Positions 17,393-25,882 of a stretch of DNA of 64,000 bases are shown here, in pieces. The notes under the pieces were generated by a model that made no database searches, had not been told where the DNA came from, and saw nothing but the letters and a program-made list of their open reading frames with translations. The position numbers and the translations under genes are program-made. The DNA comes from Spirochaetia bacterium (GTDB lineage Bacteria > Spirochaetota > Leptospiria > Leptospirales > Leptonemataceae): NCBI GenBank assembly GCA_021413825.1, contig JAIOPQ010000007.1, positions 21,912 to 85,911 on the forward strand, in the 5' to 3' direction. Each line of letters starts with the position of its first letter. Positions within the stretch are counted from its first letter, which is position 1.

Positions 17393-18108
17393 GCATCATT
17401 CGTTTCAAAGAACTACAGGACGACATCAAGCTTGAGCGCCAGGTCTATAAGGCAGAATTGAGCCGACTCCAGGAAGAAACCCGAATTCTTTCGCACAAAG
17501 CCGCAGATCAAAAACGATCCATCATTGTTGTAATGGAAGGCTGGGATGCAGCAGGCAAAGGTGGAGCGATTCGTCGCCTGACGGCAAGTCTTGATCCGCG
17601 ATTATTTCGGGTAAACTCGATTGCTGCGCCAAACGACATTGAGCGCAAGCATCACTATCTCTGGCGTTTCTGGACCAGACTGCCTAGACGTGGTTTCATG
17701 AGTATATTCGATCGGTCGTGGTATGGCAGAGTTCTAGTCGAACGGGTGGAAGGATTTGCAAAGCAGGCAGAATGGTCCAGGTCTTTCCAGGAAATCAACG
17801 ATTTCGAAAGAGAGCTGGTCCAGGCCGGAAGCATAATTTGTAAATACTGGATTCATATTTCCAAGGAAGAGCAGAATACTCGTTTCATGGGACGACAAAA
17901 TGATCCCTTGAAGCGCTGGAAGCTCACAGAGGAAGACTGGCGCAATCGTGACAAATGGGATTTATATGAGGCTGCTGCGGAGGAAATGTTCTTGAAAACG
18001 GGAACTTCGGCCTGCCCCTGGGTGCTCGTCCCTGGAAACGATAAGTACAATGCGCGCGTTTTTCTTTTGCGTGATTTTTGTGCCAGGCTAGAACATGCGC
18101 TGGATTGA
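17389..18108 (+). CDS. Polyphosphate kinase 2, catalytic half
   Basis: PPK2 enzymes transfer phosphate between polyphosphate and nucleotides. This one has the complete signature: MEGWDAAGKGGAIRRLTASL (49-68) with catalytic Asp53 and Walker Lys57, LDPR (68-71), and the Walker B-like IFDRSWYGRVLVERV (106-120). It is 239 aa, one PPK2 domain. The start codon overlaps the end of the degenerate PPK2 gene, so the two chains are probably made in equal amounts. The likely reaction is phosphorylation of AMP or ADP by polyphosphate. Nucleotide preference cannot be read reliably. The downstream hydrolase gene also overlaps by one base. Confidence 0.9.
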   Translation: MSIIRFKELQDDIKLERQVYKAELSRLQEETRILSHKAADQKRSIIVVMEGWDAAGKGGAIRRLTASLDPRLFRVNSIAAPNDIERKHHYLWRFWTRLPRRGFMSIFDRSWYGRVLVERVEGFAKQAEWSRSFQEINDFERELVQAGSIICKYWIHISKEEQNTRFMGRQNDPLKRWKLTEEDWRNRDKWDLYEAAAEEMFLKTGTSACPWVLVPGNDKYNARVFLLRDFCARLEHALD

Positions 18109-18875
18109 TGCCAGAGAAACACACCGTTAGACGACGTTCGTCGGTCTCGCCAGGGGTATCAAAGAGAAGCCCGGCGAGCCGGCCGGATCCAAAGAAAAGG
18201 TTGCCGCTTCTCTGTATCCCAGGACTGGGCGGGGATCGGCGGATATTCGATCCAATTCTGAAGCACCTGGCGCCGGACATTCGTGCGCGCATTCGCTTTG
18301 TAGATCTTTCTCCAGCCAGGTTACATGAATCCCTTGGCGACTACTCTAATAGAATTTTGCGCGACCAGGGATTTCAAAACGCGAAGTTTTCACATGTCGT
18401 TGGAATTTCCTTTGGCGGAATGATTGCGCAAGAGGCACTGCGCTCCGGCGGCATTCAGGCAAAACAAGCTCTACTGATTTCGACTGCATTGAGCGGCAGT
18501 GATTTGACAATGCTTTCTAGAATTTGCGCATCCTGCCTGCCACTGATTCCCGACTTTATGCATGGTGCGATCGTCTGGTTCCTGGCCGCAGTATATCCCT
18601 GGGTTCGCTTCAGAATGACAGAAGCGGGGACGTTTGCAAATATGCTTCGCGCCCAGGATCCGGGCCTCCTGTTTCGCGTCCCAGCAATGATTGCGCAGTG
18701 GAACCCGGAATTCCCAGGTAAACTACCCTGCGCTTTCGTTCATGTACAGGGCACGCGTGATCCTTTGATTTCTTATAATCGCTTGAAGCGCACGCGCTCG
18801 GTTGACGTTCCTGTAGCAGGCGGAAATCATCTGGTATTTGTGTCCGAGGCCAGGTTGATCGCTTCTTTGTTTTAA
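18108..18875 (+). CDS. Alpha/beta hydrolase
   Basis: This alpha/beta hydrolase has an oxyanion-region LCIPGLGGDRRIF, nucleophile elbow GISFGGM (Ser nucleophile), and a C-terminal GGNHLVFVSE giving the probable catalytic His. The Asp is likely in GTRDPLISY. ATG 18108 overlaps the PPK2 stop (TGATG); a longer frame from 18078 would sit wholly inside the PPK2 gene. The first 35 residues are basic and Pro/Ser-rich, without a classical signal peptide. Substrate is unknown. Co-translation with the PPK2 pair suggests shared expression only. Confidence 0.75.
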   Translation: MPEKHTVRRRSSVSPGVSKRSPASRPDPKKRLPLLCIPGLGGDRRIFDPILKHLAPDIRARIRFVDLSPARLHESLGDYSNRILRDQGFQNAKFSHVVGISFGGMIAQEALRSGGIQAKQALLISTALSGSDLTMLSRICASCLPLIPDFMHGAIVWFLAAVYPWVRFRMTEAGTFANMLRAQDPGLLFRVPAMIAQWNPEFPGKLPCAFVHVQGTRDPLISYNRLKRTRSVDVPVAGGNHLVFVSEARLIASLF

Positions 18876-18905
18876 CTCTTGCCTTGTCGTCTTGTTCCCT
18901 TTTCT

Positions 18906-18922
18906 TATCCTTGATCAGGATA
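18906..18922. promoter_or_regulatory. Palindrome over the sufU ribosome-binding site
   Basis: TATCCT-TGATC-AGGATA forms 6-bp inverted arms in the 54-base gap before sufU. The downstream arm contains the AGGA that would serve as the sufU Shine-Dalgarno. It could be a regulator-binding site or an RNA hairpin limiting translation, or chance. No known operator consensus was matched. Confidence 0.3.
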
Positions 18923-18929
18923 TTCTGCA

Positions 18930-19367
18930 ATGTCTCTCTCAGAAGATCTCTATAAAGAAGTAATACTCCAGCACGCCCAGAATCCATCGCATCGCGGACC
19001 GCTTACAGGCGCAAATGTCCGGGAAGCTGGTGTAAATCGAACATGCGGTGATGAGCTGGAATTGGAGATGCTGGTAGAGAATGGCAAGATTCAGAAAATC
19101 GCTCTACTTGGCAAAGGCTGTAGCATCCACACTGCTTCAGGATCGCTGATGGCGGAAGCTGTGGAAGGCAAAAGTCTAACGGAAGCCATGAAAATAATCG
19201 GGGATTTCAAAGGCATGCTGGTTGAAAATAAGGACATTCATTTCGATGAAGACCTGGAAGAGCTAGAATCCTTGCGCGGTGTGCAACGGTATCCGGTTCG
19301 CGTCAAATGTGCAACGCTGTCATGGAATACTCTAGAACAAGCACTTAAGAAAAATGGAACTCACTGA
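18930..19367 (+). CDS. sufU: SufU/IscU-type iron-sulfur cluster assembly protein
   Basis: SufU is the scaffold or sulfur-relay partner of the SUF cysteine desulfurase. The sequence has all family marks: HAQNPSHRGPL (15-25), Cys39 with Asp41 in TCGDEL, Cys64 in GKGCSIHTASGSLM, and Cys127 in RVKCATLSW. The insertion between the second and third cysteine separates SufU from IscU and is present. The length of 145 aa fits. No sufS, sufB or sufD lies nearby. lgt starts on the last base of its stop codon. A second Fe-S assembly gene (MIP18/SufT-like) lies at 45.7 kb. Confidence 0.9.
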   Translation: MSLSEDLYKEVILQHAQNPSHRGPLTGANVREAGVNRTCGDELELEMLVENGKIQKIALLGKGCSIHTASGSLMAEAVEGKSLTEAMKIIGDFKGMLVENKDIHFDEDLEELESLRGVQRYPVRVKCATLSWNTLEQALKKNGTH

Positions 19368-20389
19368 TGCATCCCGTTAATATCAATCTCTCGTTTTTTC
19401 ACGCATTTGGATACGAAGGCCACTGGGCCCTTATGACTCTGGTAGTTGGATTTTTTTATCAACGAGCAAAATCAGTTCAGGCGGGGTATTCAAAGGATTG
19501 GTTTATCTCTGCTTACTCGTTTGCAATTCTTATGGGCTTTGTGTTTGCCCGCTTGTTCCATTTCATGTTCTGGGATACGGAAACTTTTTTGAAGAATCCC
19601 CTGGTCGTTTTTCACGCAGGTGGCGGATTCGCAATTCTTGGTGGTACAATCGGAACTGGATTCGGCGGCTGGGTTTACTCGCGATGGACAGGAGTGAATT
19701 TCTTGCACTGGTGCGATTCACTCATGACACCCATTTGTCTGAGCCTCGCCCTGGGTCGACTGGCCTGTTTTCTGAACGGTGACGCCTACGGCTTGCCAAC
19801 TGCGCTGCCCTGGGGTGTAACGTTCTCAAGCCTTAGTAGCGACTGGATGCGCGAATGGCAGTCGCTCCATTCCTTATACGCAACAAGCCCGGATCCACTA
19901 GGTGTGTTATCAAGAATTTTTTCCAGTTATGTAACGTTACACGACTTACCACTGCCTCAAACGCTCGCAGGTTTGCAGTCTCAGGGTGTGCACAACATAG
20001 GGGACCTTGCCAAGTTTTATCCGCCAAATGCAAACTTGAGTCAGACTCAGCTGGCAACACTGGGCTTGTATCCGTTTCCCATTGTTACTCCAAAAGTTCA
20101 TCCTGCACAATTGTATGAAACCATACTCATGCTCATAGGATATGTTTTTATAATGTTCGCCGAAAAACAACCCTGGTGCAAGCAACGCACTTTCTTCCTG
20201 TTCTGGATAGTGTATGGAATTAACAGACTCTTGATTGAGACGGTTCGTGGAGACAGAAACCTTGCGCTGGCTGGACTAACGTATGCACAATTGATTTCCA
20301 TTCTATTGATTGTCTCTGGCATTTTTGCATTCTGGTATTACACAATGCAATGGAATAAAAAGGGAATCCCGGAGCCCGTGTTAAAATGA
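19367..20389 (+). CDS. lgt: Prolipoprotein diacylglyceryl transferase
   Basis: Lgt moves diacylglycerol from phosphatidylglycerol to the cysteine of prolipoproteins at the inner membrane, the first step of lipoprotein maturation. Seven or so hydrophobic segments are visible. The family signature appears as LALGRLACFLNGDAYGLPT, and HPAQLYE is the second conserved block. At 340 aa it is longer than the E. coli enzyme, mainly from an insert of about 60 residues between these two blocks. It overlaps sufU by one base and the next gene by four. Many lipoprotein genes in this window would depend on it. Confidence 0.93.
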   Translation: MHPVNINLSFFHAFGYEGHWALMTLVVGFFYQRAKSVQAGYSKDWFISAYSFAILMGFVFARLFHFMFWDTETFLKNPLVVFHAGGGFAILGGTIGTGFGGWVYSRWTGVNFLHWCDSLMTPICLSLALGRLACFLNGDAYGLPTALPWGVTFSSLSSDWMREWQSLHSLYATSPDPLGVLSRIFSSYVTLHDLPLPQTLAGLQSQGVHNIGDLAKFYPPNANLSQTQLATLGLYPFPIVTPKVHPAQLYETILMLIGYVFIMFAEKQPWCKQRTFFLFWIVYGINRLLIETVRGDRNLALAGLTYAQLISILLIVSGIFAFWYYTMQWNKKGIPEPVLK

Positions 20390-21036
20390 AAGCAATCGTA
20401 GTTGGAGCATCGGGGCTAATTGGCGCACAAGTCGTTCAGATTGCAGCCAGAGAAAAACTATACGGATCCATTGTAGCGCCGGCCCGTAGAAAGATTGGAG
20501 TTCCAGACGGTGTTGAAAATCCAATTGTAGATTTTGACAAGCTGGAGAGTGCTCACTGGAAGGCAGATCACATTTTCTGTTGTATTGGGACTACCATTAA
20601 GGTCGCAGGATCTCAAGAGGCCTTCCGCCGGGTAGATTACGATATTGCAGTCAATACTGCAGCCCTGGCCAGATCAAACGGCGCTTCCAAGATCTTTGTT
20701 GTTTCAGCTCTGGGTGCGGACAAGAAATCAGGAATTTTTTATAGCAAAGTCAAGGGTGAAATGGAAGCGGCGATTATTGAAATGGGATTTGCCGAAACCT
20801 GGATTTTCCGCCCATCTCTGTTAACTGGGGAACGGAAAGATTCAAGGCCAGGTGAGGTTCTTGGCCAAATTGTAGGCTCCATCTTCAGTCCGCTCTTTAT
20901 CGGGGGCATTAAGAAATACAAGCCAATCGCGGGTGAAGTGGTGGCACGAGCTATGCTCTGCGCTGCATTTCTTTCAAGGCCCGGCGTGAACATAGTTGAA
21001 TCCGATCAGATTCAAGAATTGGGCAAAGCTGGCTGA
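20386..21036 (+). CDS. NAD(P)-binding oxidoreductase, HTATIP2/TIP30-like
   Basis: This is an atypical short-chain dehydrogenase of the NAD-dependent epimerase/TIP30-like group. It starts with a Rossmann dinucleotide-binding loop VVGASGLIGAQVV (4-16). FCCIGTTIKVAGS, then VSALGADKKSGIFYSKVKGE with a YxxxK pair, and IFRPSLLTGER follow, all typical of the group. At 216 aa it is a single domain. The ATGA overlap with lgt suggests coupled translation. Its last 25 bases run into the convergent SUKH gene. The substrate is unknown. Confidence 0.82.
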   Translation: MKAIVVGASGLIGAQVVQIAAREKLYGSIVAPARRKIGVPDGVENPIVDFDKLESAHWKADHIFCCIGTTIKVAGSQEAFRRVDYDIAVNTAALARSNGASKIFVVSALGADKKSGIFYSKVKGEMEAAIIEMGFAETWIFRPSLLTGERKDSRPGEVLGQIVGSIFSPLFIGGIKKYKPIAGEVVARAMLCAAFLSRPGVNIVESDQIQELGKAG

Positions 21037-21425
21037 AATAACGCCAGGAATTCATCAAACGATTCTGAAACCTGCAGCCAGGCGTAGCCGTCCCAATGAA
21101 CTATTTTGGGTTCCGGAATCTGGTTACGATAGTCAAAACAAAATGGCGCGCCCTCGCTGTCTTCAGCAAAGCAAATGATCTGTGAAAAATCAGTAATATC
21201 AGCAAGGTATGGTGGTCTTTCCGGCCGATCACCGTAGTAACAATCGCTCAGGAAAGCTGCGGCCATTTTATCTGTCGACTCCCGGATCTGCGCTTCACTC
21301 TGGTAACATTTTCCGAACGTCATTTCCCATGTACCGCCGGAGCGCGCAGATGCCCCGGTCAAACGAGCGATCGTTTCTTTATTATCTAAGAGGCGCTGAA
21401 ATCCTGCGGGCAGTCTGTGGATCAT
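21012..21425 (-). CDS. SMI1/KNR4 (SUKH) domain protein
   Basis: This 137-aa soluble protein resembles the SMI1/KNR4 (SUKH) family. Signs are FAEDSEGAPFCFDYRN (about 77-92), the PKIVHWD strand, and the closing SESFDEFLALF. SUKH proteins include immunity proteins against toxin nucleases and yeast cell-wall regulators. No toxin gene is near, so an immunity role is not supported here. Its start codon overlaps the stop of the upstream adenylate cyclase gene (ATGA), so it is translated with a signalling enzyme. The family call is moderate. Confidence 0.6.
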   Translation of the reverse strand: MIHRLPAGFQRLLDNKETIARLTGASARSGGTWEMTFGKCYQSEAQIRESTDKMAAAFLSDCYYGDRPERPPYLADITDFSQIICFAEDSEGAPFCFDYRNQIPEPKIVHWDGYAWLQVSESFDEFLALFQPALPNS

Positions 21426-22741
21426 GCCGAAAGGGTAAGCTCCTCATTGATTGCCTGCATTTGCAAATAACGTCTGGTGAAAGAATCATTGAGACGACCA
21501 TCGTCTCCCTTGAACTCCGCGCGGACTCCGCGCACAAGATACATATCAATCTCGCCTTTATTCTTAGCCTTCACAGCGCCACGATATTCGCATTCAAAGA
21601 AATCTTTTACAAGTTCATACGTATCCCTGGAAATATTAACCTGCATTGGGATTCCGGACGATTCCATGCGACTTGCAATGTTCACAGTATCTCCCCATAT
21701 ATCGTACGCGAATTTCTCCTGGCCAATTACACCTGCGACCAGATGCCCTGTGTGAATGCCAAGTCTGATCTCCCAGACAGGAAGCCCCTTCGCTTCACGC
21801 TCCGCTTTCAGCTTTGTCATGTAATTAACCATCTTGAGCGCCGCGAGCACACAATCCACAGGATTGCTCCGATTGTTGTGTGGAACTCCACCTGCACACA
21901 TGTACGAATCACCAATGGTTTTGATTTTCTCCAGTTTGTGTTTCTTTATGATTGAATCAAAACTTGTAAAACAACTATCCAGCTCGTGCACCAGTTCATC
22001 CGGTTTCAAGTGCTCCGCAATCTTAGTGAAGCCCACGAGATCAGTAAATAGAACTGAAACGGCTTCATAATTCCTTGGCTGAACACGATCGTTTCGCTTT
22101 AGTTCATCAGCAATTTCAACGGGCAAAATATTCAACAGAAGCCGTTCTGACTTTTCGCGTTCGGCGTGAAAATTGCGAGCCAGTATTACAACGAGCGCGG
22201 CGCTAAACAATTGAACAAACGGATAATTTAAGAGCACATCCAAAAATCGCTCCTGCGAACTTGGCTTTGTAGTCCAGCTTGCAAGCCAGGCCGGTTCCAT
22301 TCCTTCAAGCAAAAGCAATCCAACCGAAGTTCCCAGGTACAAAATGAATACCATTACAGTGTTCAGACCATTTCTTGAAAGAATTGTTGCAATCATCAAT
22401 GCAGGGATCAGATAGTAACTGGATCCTCCCTGTGATCCGCCGCTTGGAAACCATAGTGTGACAAGAAAAATCAAGATCAGTAGATTAAAAGGCCAATAGA
22501 GTGCATTGTAGACCATTTTGAAACGCGAAAGGAAATACATTCCGAGAAATAGAACGCCGGTTATGAAATTGATTCCAAATTGCAGCATCCCCGTAGTAGG
22601 TTGCAGTAAGTAGGCGAACGACCCAAAGATATTCGCAATTCCATTGATCAGACTAATCGTAGAAAAGAGTCTGTGCTCAAGCGAATGCTCCTTTACGTTA
22701 CCTACCAGAGAAAAGAAAAGCCGGACTGCAAACTGTCGCAT
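21422..22741 (-). CDS. Membrane class III adenylate cyclase (six-helix sensor domain)
   Basis: The protein makes cAMP from ATP under control of a membrane domain. Residues of about 28-190 hold six hydrophobic segments. A short linker carries the coupling motif LLLNILPVEIADELK (201-215), and a class III cyclase domain follows to about 400. The metal aspartates are D234 (LFTDLVGFTK) and D278 (IKTIGDSYMC). The Lys in KIKTIGD and Asp in YDIWGDTVNIASRMES fit adenine, not guanine, recognition. I used ATG 22741; the TTG 14 codons upstream is a weaker choice. The SUKH gene follows with a 4-base overlap. A close paralogue is cut by the right edge of the window. Confidence 0.9.
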   Translation of the reverse strand: MRQFAVRLFFSLVGNVKEHSLEHRLFSTISLINGIANIFGSFAYLLQPTTGMLQFGINFITGVLFLGMYFLSRFKMVYNALYWPFNLLILIFLVTLWFPSGGSQGGSSYYLIPALMIATILSRNGLNTVMVFILYLGTSVGLLLLEGMEPAWLASWTTKPSSQERFLDVLLNYPFVQLFSAALVVILARNFHAEREKSERLLLNILPVEIADELKRNDRVQPRNYEAVSVLFTDLVGFTKIAEHLKPDELVHELDSCFTSFDSIIKKHKLEKIKTIGDSYMCAGGVPHNNRSNPVDCVLAALKMVNYMTKLKAEREAKGLPVWEIRLGIHTGHLVAGVIGQEKFAYDIWGDTVNIASRMESSGIPMQVNISRDTYELVKDFFECEYRGAVKAKNKGEIDMYLVRGVRAEFKGDDGRLNDSFTRRYLQMQAINEELTLSA

Positions 22742-22825
22742 AGTATTTGGTCGAAGATTCCCTAAATACGTTACAGAAATCAATTAAAGATTGTCGGGTT
22801 TTGAGTAAATTCGCAACTTGAAGAG

Positions 22826-23332
22826 ATGAGTTCGCAGGCCTTTGATAACAACGTTCGACTACTCCAGGAAGGTCTGGATCTGCTGGGAACACTGAATCAG
22901 AGCGCCTATTCAATGAAATCTCCCCTGGGAGCATCAGTTGGAAACCACGTGCGGCATATTGTTGATTTCTATTTGTCTTTCTTGAAAACCCTTCCCTCCG
23001 GAAAATTCGATTACGATTCTAGATCGCGGGACTCAGAAGTGGAACAAAACCTCGATGTCGCAATGCAGCGCATTAGCACGATTCTGGAACGCTTGACCAG
23101 CACTCATCTGGATCTTGACGCAGAATGCCTCTGCAAAACTGAAGCCTCACAACCGCCCGAATTTTCGAAGTCGACAATCAAGCGCGAATTGCAGCACCTA
23201 CACGCGCACACGATCCATCACTACGCTCTCATATCTTACGTTCTGTCCGTTCATGGGGTCACAGTTCCACATGGATTTGGAGTAGCGCCATCCACTCTTG
23301 CGTTCCTGCAGGAAGAGAGCCTTGCTGGCTGA
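22826..23332 (+). CDS. DinB-like four-helix protein
   Basis: The sequence looks like a DinB/YfiT-type four-helix bundle: an N-terminal helix, then GASVGNHVRHIVDFYLSFLKTL with a conserved His, and later LQHLHAHTIHHYALISYVL with closely spaced histidines that could bind a metal. The length of 168 aa is typical. DinB-like proteins include thiol-dependent transferases, but no substrate can be given. GAAGAG lies just before ATG 22826. The following VTT-ATP-grasp gene begins inside its end, so the two are likely co-expressed. Confidence 0.65.
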   Translation: MSSQAFDNNVRLLQEGLDLLGTLNQSAYSMKSPLGASVGNHVRHIVDFYLSFLKTLPSGKFDYDSRSRDSEVEQNLDVAMQRISTILERLTSTHLDLDAECLCKTEASQPPEFSKSTIKRELQHLHAHTIHHYALISYVLSVHGVTVPHGFGVAPSTLAFLQEESLAG

Positions 23333-24923
23333 TCTAACCGCCCTACTTCTAATAGCCGCTTCAACGTTTGTCAGTGAAGACTTAACCAGCATTGGGGCGG
23401 GAATCGCCGCGGCCTCCGGTAAAGTGTCATTCGCCGTCGCCTTGATAGGCTCGATGCTTGGCATCTTCGTAGGAGATCTTTTGCTTTTCGCTGCGGGCAG
23501 AACGCTGGGCCGGGCGGCCCTCAGCTATGCGCCGCTGAAGTGGTTTATAGATGCAAGTGCCGTGGAGCGAAGCTCGCGCTGGTTTCAGGAGCGCGGCGGA
23601 ACTTTAATCTTTTCCAGTCGGTTCATTCCAGGCATGCGGCTGCCTACGTACTTTGCTGCCGGTGTCCTCCATGTCTCGCTTTTCAGTTTCCTTGGATATT
23701 TTGCCCTGGCTGCCGTCATCTGGACACCTCTGATTGTAGGGGCTGCATATTTGATTGGTGATCGCATAACGCAGCTTTTTCAGACTTCAAATGGATTACT
23801 CGTGCTTACGGCCACGGGGCTGGCACTCTATGGATCTATCCGGTTAATCCTCAGTCTGACAACATATCGTGGAAGGCGCAACATTGTTGGCTGGTTCAAG
23901 CGATTGAAATGGGAATTCTGGCCGTCCTGGATGGCATACCCTCCGATTGTAGTCTATTGCGCGTTCCTTGCTGTAAAGCACAGGCGAGCCGTTCCGTTTA
24001 CAAGCTGCAATCCTGGAATTCCAGCCAGCGGTCTGGTTGGAGAATCCAAATACGACATTCTTAAGCAGCTACCGTCAAGCGCCATAGCAAAGTCACTGTT
24101 TCTTGGATCAGAACTTTCTGATTTAGATCGATCAAGGCTTGTGAAGAGGTTTGCTGCTAAGGCATTTCCGAAACATCCACTGGTGATAAAGCCAGACCGC
24201 GGAGAGCGAGGCAAAGGGGTAAGGATAGTTCGAAATCAAGCGGATCTGATCGACGCGCTTGCAGTCCGGCACGACTGCATTGTACAGGAATATGTTCCGG
24301 GAATTGAGTTTGGAATTATGTATGTGAGGCTTCCTTCACAACCGCATGGGCGAATAATCTCCATTACGCGGAAGATCATGCCTGTAATCGCGGGAGACGG
24401 AATACATACTCTAGAGCACCTGATACTAAGCGATGCGCGTGCGGTTTGTCTTGCATCCCACTATCTGCACGTTAACCGCCATGCGCTCGACAGAATTCCG
24501 TCAAAAGGAGAATCGATTCAACTTGTGGAACTGGGCACCCATTCCAAAGGATCCATTTTCCTGGATGGCTCGGATTTGATCAGTAAACCGTTAAGTCATA
24601 AGATTGATCAAATCAGCAGGCATTTCAAAGGCTTCTATCTGGGCAGGTACGATGTCCGTGTTCCCGATGAGAACGATTTACGCCAGGGGAAGAACATCAA
24701 GATAGTTGAGCTCAATGGAGTAACCTCTGAACCAACCCATATTTACGATCCACAAATTTCTATCTTCAAAGCGTATGGGGCACTCCTCGATCACTGGCGC
24801 CTGGCGTACCAAATTGGAATTGAGAATATTTCGCAAGGACATGCACCGTGGACGATTTCCGAATTAATTGGTTTGCTCTGGACTGAATGGAAAAATCGTT
24901 CAGGCATCATTGGTGATGCCTAG
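23322..24923 (+). CDS. VTT/DedA membrane domain fused to an ATP-grasp domain
   Basis: Two parts are visible. Residues of about 1-190 form a VTT (DedA/SNARE-associated) membrane domain, with LIGSMLGIFVGDLLLFAAGRTLG and the family motif FSSRFIPGMRLPTYFAAG. Such proteins move polyprenyl phosphate or phospholipids across the membrane. A further membrane segment (PPIVVYCAFLAVKHR) leads to an ATP-grasp domain: LVIKPDRGERGKGVRIV binds ATP, then QEYVPGIEFGIMYV and the metal-binding IVELNGVTSE. ATP-grasp enzymes join a carboxylate to an amine or similar group. The start is unsure; TTG 23322 has AGGAAGAG before it, and TTG 23298 is the alternative. The C-terminal 24 bases overlap the convergent gene. 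Each domain call is good, but the joint function is unknown. Confidence 0.82.
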   Translation: MLADLTALLLIAASTFVSEDLTSIGAGIAAASGKVSFAVALIGSMLGIFVGDLLLFAAGRTLGRAALSYAPLKWFIDASAVERSSRWFQERGGTLIFSSRFIPGMRLPTYFAAGVLHVSLFSFLGYFALAAVIWTPLIVGAAYLIGDRITQLFQTSNGLLVLTATGLALYGSIRLILSLTTYRGRRNIVGWFKRLKWEFWPSWMAYPPIVVYCAFLAVKHRRAVPFTSCNPGIPASGLVGESKYDILKQLPSSAIAKSLFLGSELSDLDRSRLVKRFAAKAFPKHPLVIKPDRGERGKGVRIVRNQADLIDALAVRHDCIVQEYVPGIEFGIMYVRLPSQPHGRIISITRKIMPVIAGDGIHTLEHLILSDARAVCLASHYLHVNRHALDRIPSKGESIQLVELGTHSKGSIFLDGSDLISKPLSHKIDQISRHFKGFYLGRYDVRVPDENDLRQGKNIKIVELNGVTSEPTHIYDPQISIFKAYGALLDHWRLAYQIGIENISQGHAPWTISELIGLLWTEWKNRSGIIGDA

Positions 24924-25295
24924 CTCGCCCCTGCGAATCCATAGAACAAGCAGACTGCAAACAAACACGGCAAGCGCTGAAAAAAACAAATATCCCTGAT
25001 CGTTTCGAACAAAAATTCCAAGGCGCACCAGATGGCTTACAATGGCGCCTGCCGTCAGGGAACTGGCAAAAAACGCTCCGAACGCAACTGTTCTGGGAAT
25101 GAGCAGCAATAGAACGGTGATCAGTTCCATAGTGGCGGCGCAGTAGCGACCCCACGGCTCCGCATCCAACTGCGCGAATATCCAGACGCAAACTTCATCG
25201 CCAGAGAATTTCCAGAAAAGTGTGCGTAGCAAGATCAGGCAGGCAGTGAGTTGCAAAACCCAGCTGAAAACAAGGGCCCTATTGACCGCACGCAT
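24900..25295 (-). CDS. DoxX-like membrane protein
   Basis: This 131-aa protein has four hydrophobic helices (about 8-27, 52-68, 72-90, 103-120). The pattern LLRTLFWKFSGDE, then a helix with CAATMELITVLLLLIPRT, is that of the DoxX/DoxD superfamily. Members are linked to quinone or thiosulfate metabolism in some organisms, and to stress in others, but most are uncharacterised. It is convergent with the VTT-ATP-grasp gene, with the stop codon inside that gene's end. It is divergent from the DUF4416 gene. Confidence 0.65.
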   Translation of the reverse strand: MRAVNRALVFSWVLQLTACLILLRTLFWKFSGDEVCVWIFAQLDAEPWGRYCAATMELITVLLLLIPRTVAFGAFFASSLTAGAIVSHLVRLGIFVRNDQGYLFFSALAVFVCSLLVLWIRRGELGITNDA

Positions 25296-25351
25296 GCACG
25301 AGTTCAGTTTTTAGTTCTTTACTGTCCAGCTAGATTTAGAGAATCCTCTTC

Positions 25352-25882
25352 ATGGCAGAGAAATGGAAGCCCATTCTCAGTGAACCTCGCGCAGCCAGGC
25401 TGTACATAGCATGCTTCTTTGATGATGCAGAACCATATTTGAGTATGAAGAAGTCACTGGAGTCTGCGTTTGGAAAATCGGATTATGAAAGTCAGTCGAT
25501 CGACACGGATCTACTGATGCCTCTGTATACTAACATTGCTCGACGCGTGCTACGCATCTTGAGTTTTCGCAGACAGGTAGGGCGGGAAGAAATCGTCGAC
25601 GTTCGCAAGCGCACCCTTGGCCTGGAAGCTGGTCTCCAACAAGTCGGCAGGCCACTGGTCGAACTCGATCCTGGATATGTCACAGAGTTTACCGTTGTGC
25701 GGACCTCGCTAAAGGATGATTTTCATCACATTTATTTTTATTCCGGGATATTCGGTGAGAGCCTGTATTATTTTGAGAATGCATCGTTTCGTCCTTTTTT
25801 GCAAACGCCCGAGTTCTATCGCTCTGAAGCTGTCATTGCGGCATTCAACGATTTGAGGTTAATACATGTTACGGAGCAATAG
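25352..25882 (+). CDS. DUF4416 family protein
   Basis: The product fits DUF4416, a family of uncharacterised soluble proteins of about 180 residues. Conserved pieces are KSLESAFGKSDYESQS, then VDVRKRTLGLEAGL, ELDPGYVTEFTVVRTSLKDDFHHIYFYSGIFGESLYYFE (compare the family's DPGYL and HRIYL) and TPEFYRSEAVIAAFNDLR. Nothing in the sequence shows its reaction. It opens the forward run that ends at 31.2 kb. The next gene starts 17 bases before its end. Confidence 0.78.
   Translation: MAEKWKPILSEPRAARLYIACFFDDAEPYLSMKKSLESAFGKSDYESQSIDTDLLMPLYTNIARRVLRILSFRRQVGREEIVDVRKRTLGLEAGLQQVGRPLVELDPGYVTEFTVVRTSLKDDFHHIYFYSGIFGESLYYFENASFRPFLQTPEFYRSEAVIAAFNDLRLIHVTEQ

Noticed and set aside
21209..21955. Long plus-strand frame (248 codons) opposite the cyclase and SUKH genes
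   Set aside because: It lies antisense to two genes with clear motifs, and its translation is a mirror of their codon pattern without domain signs.
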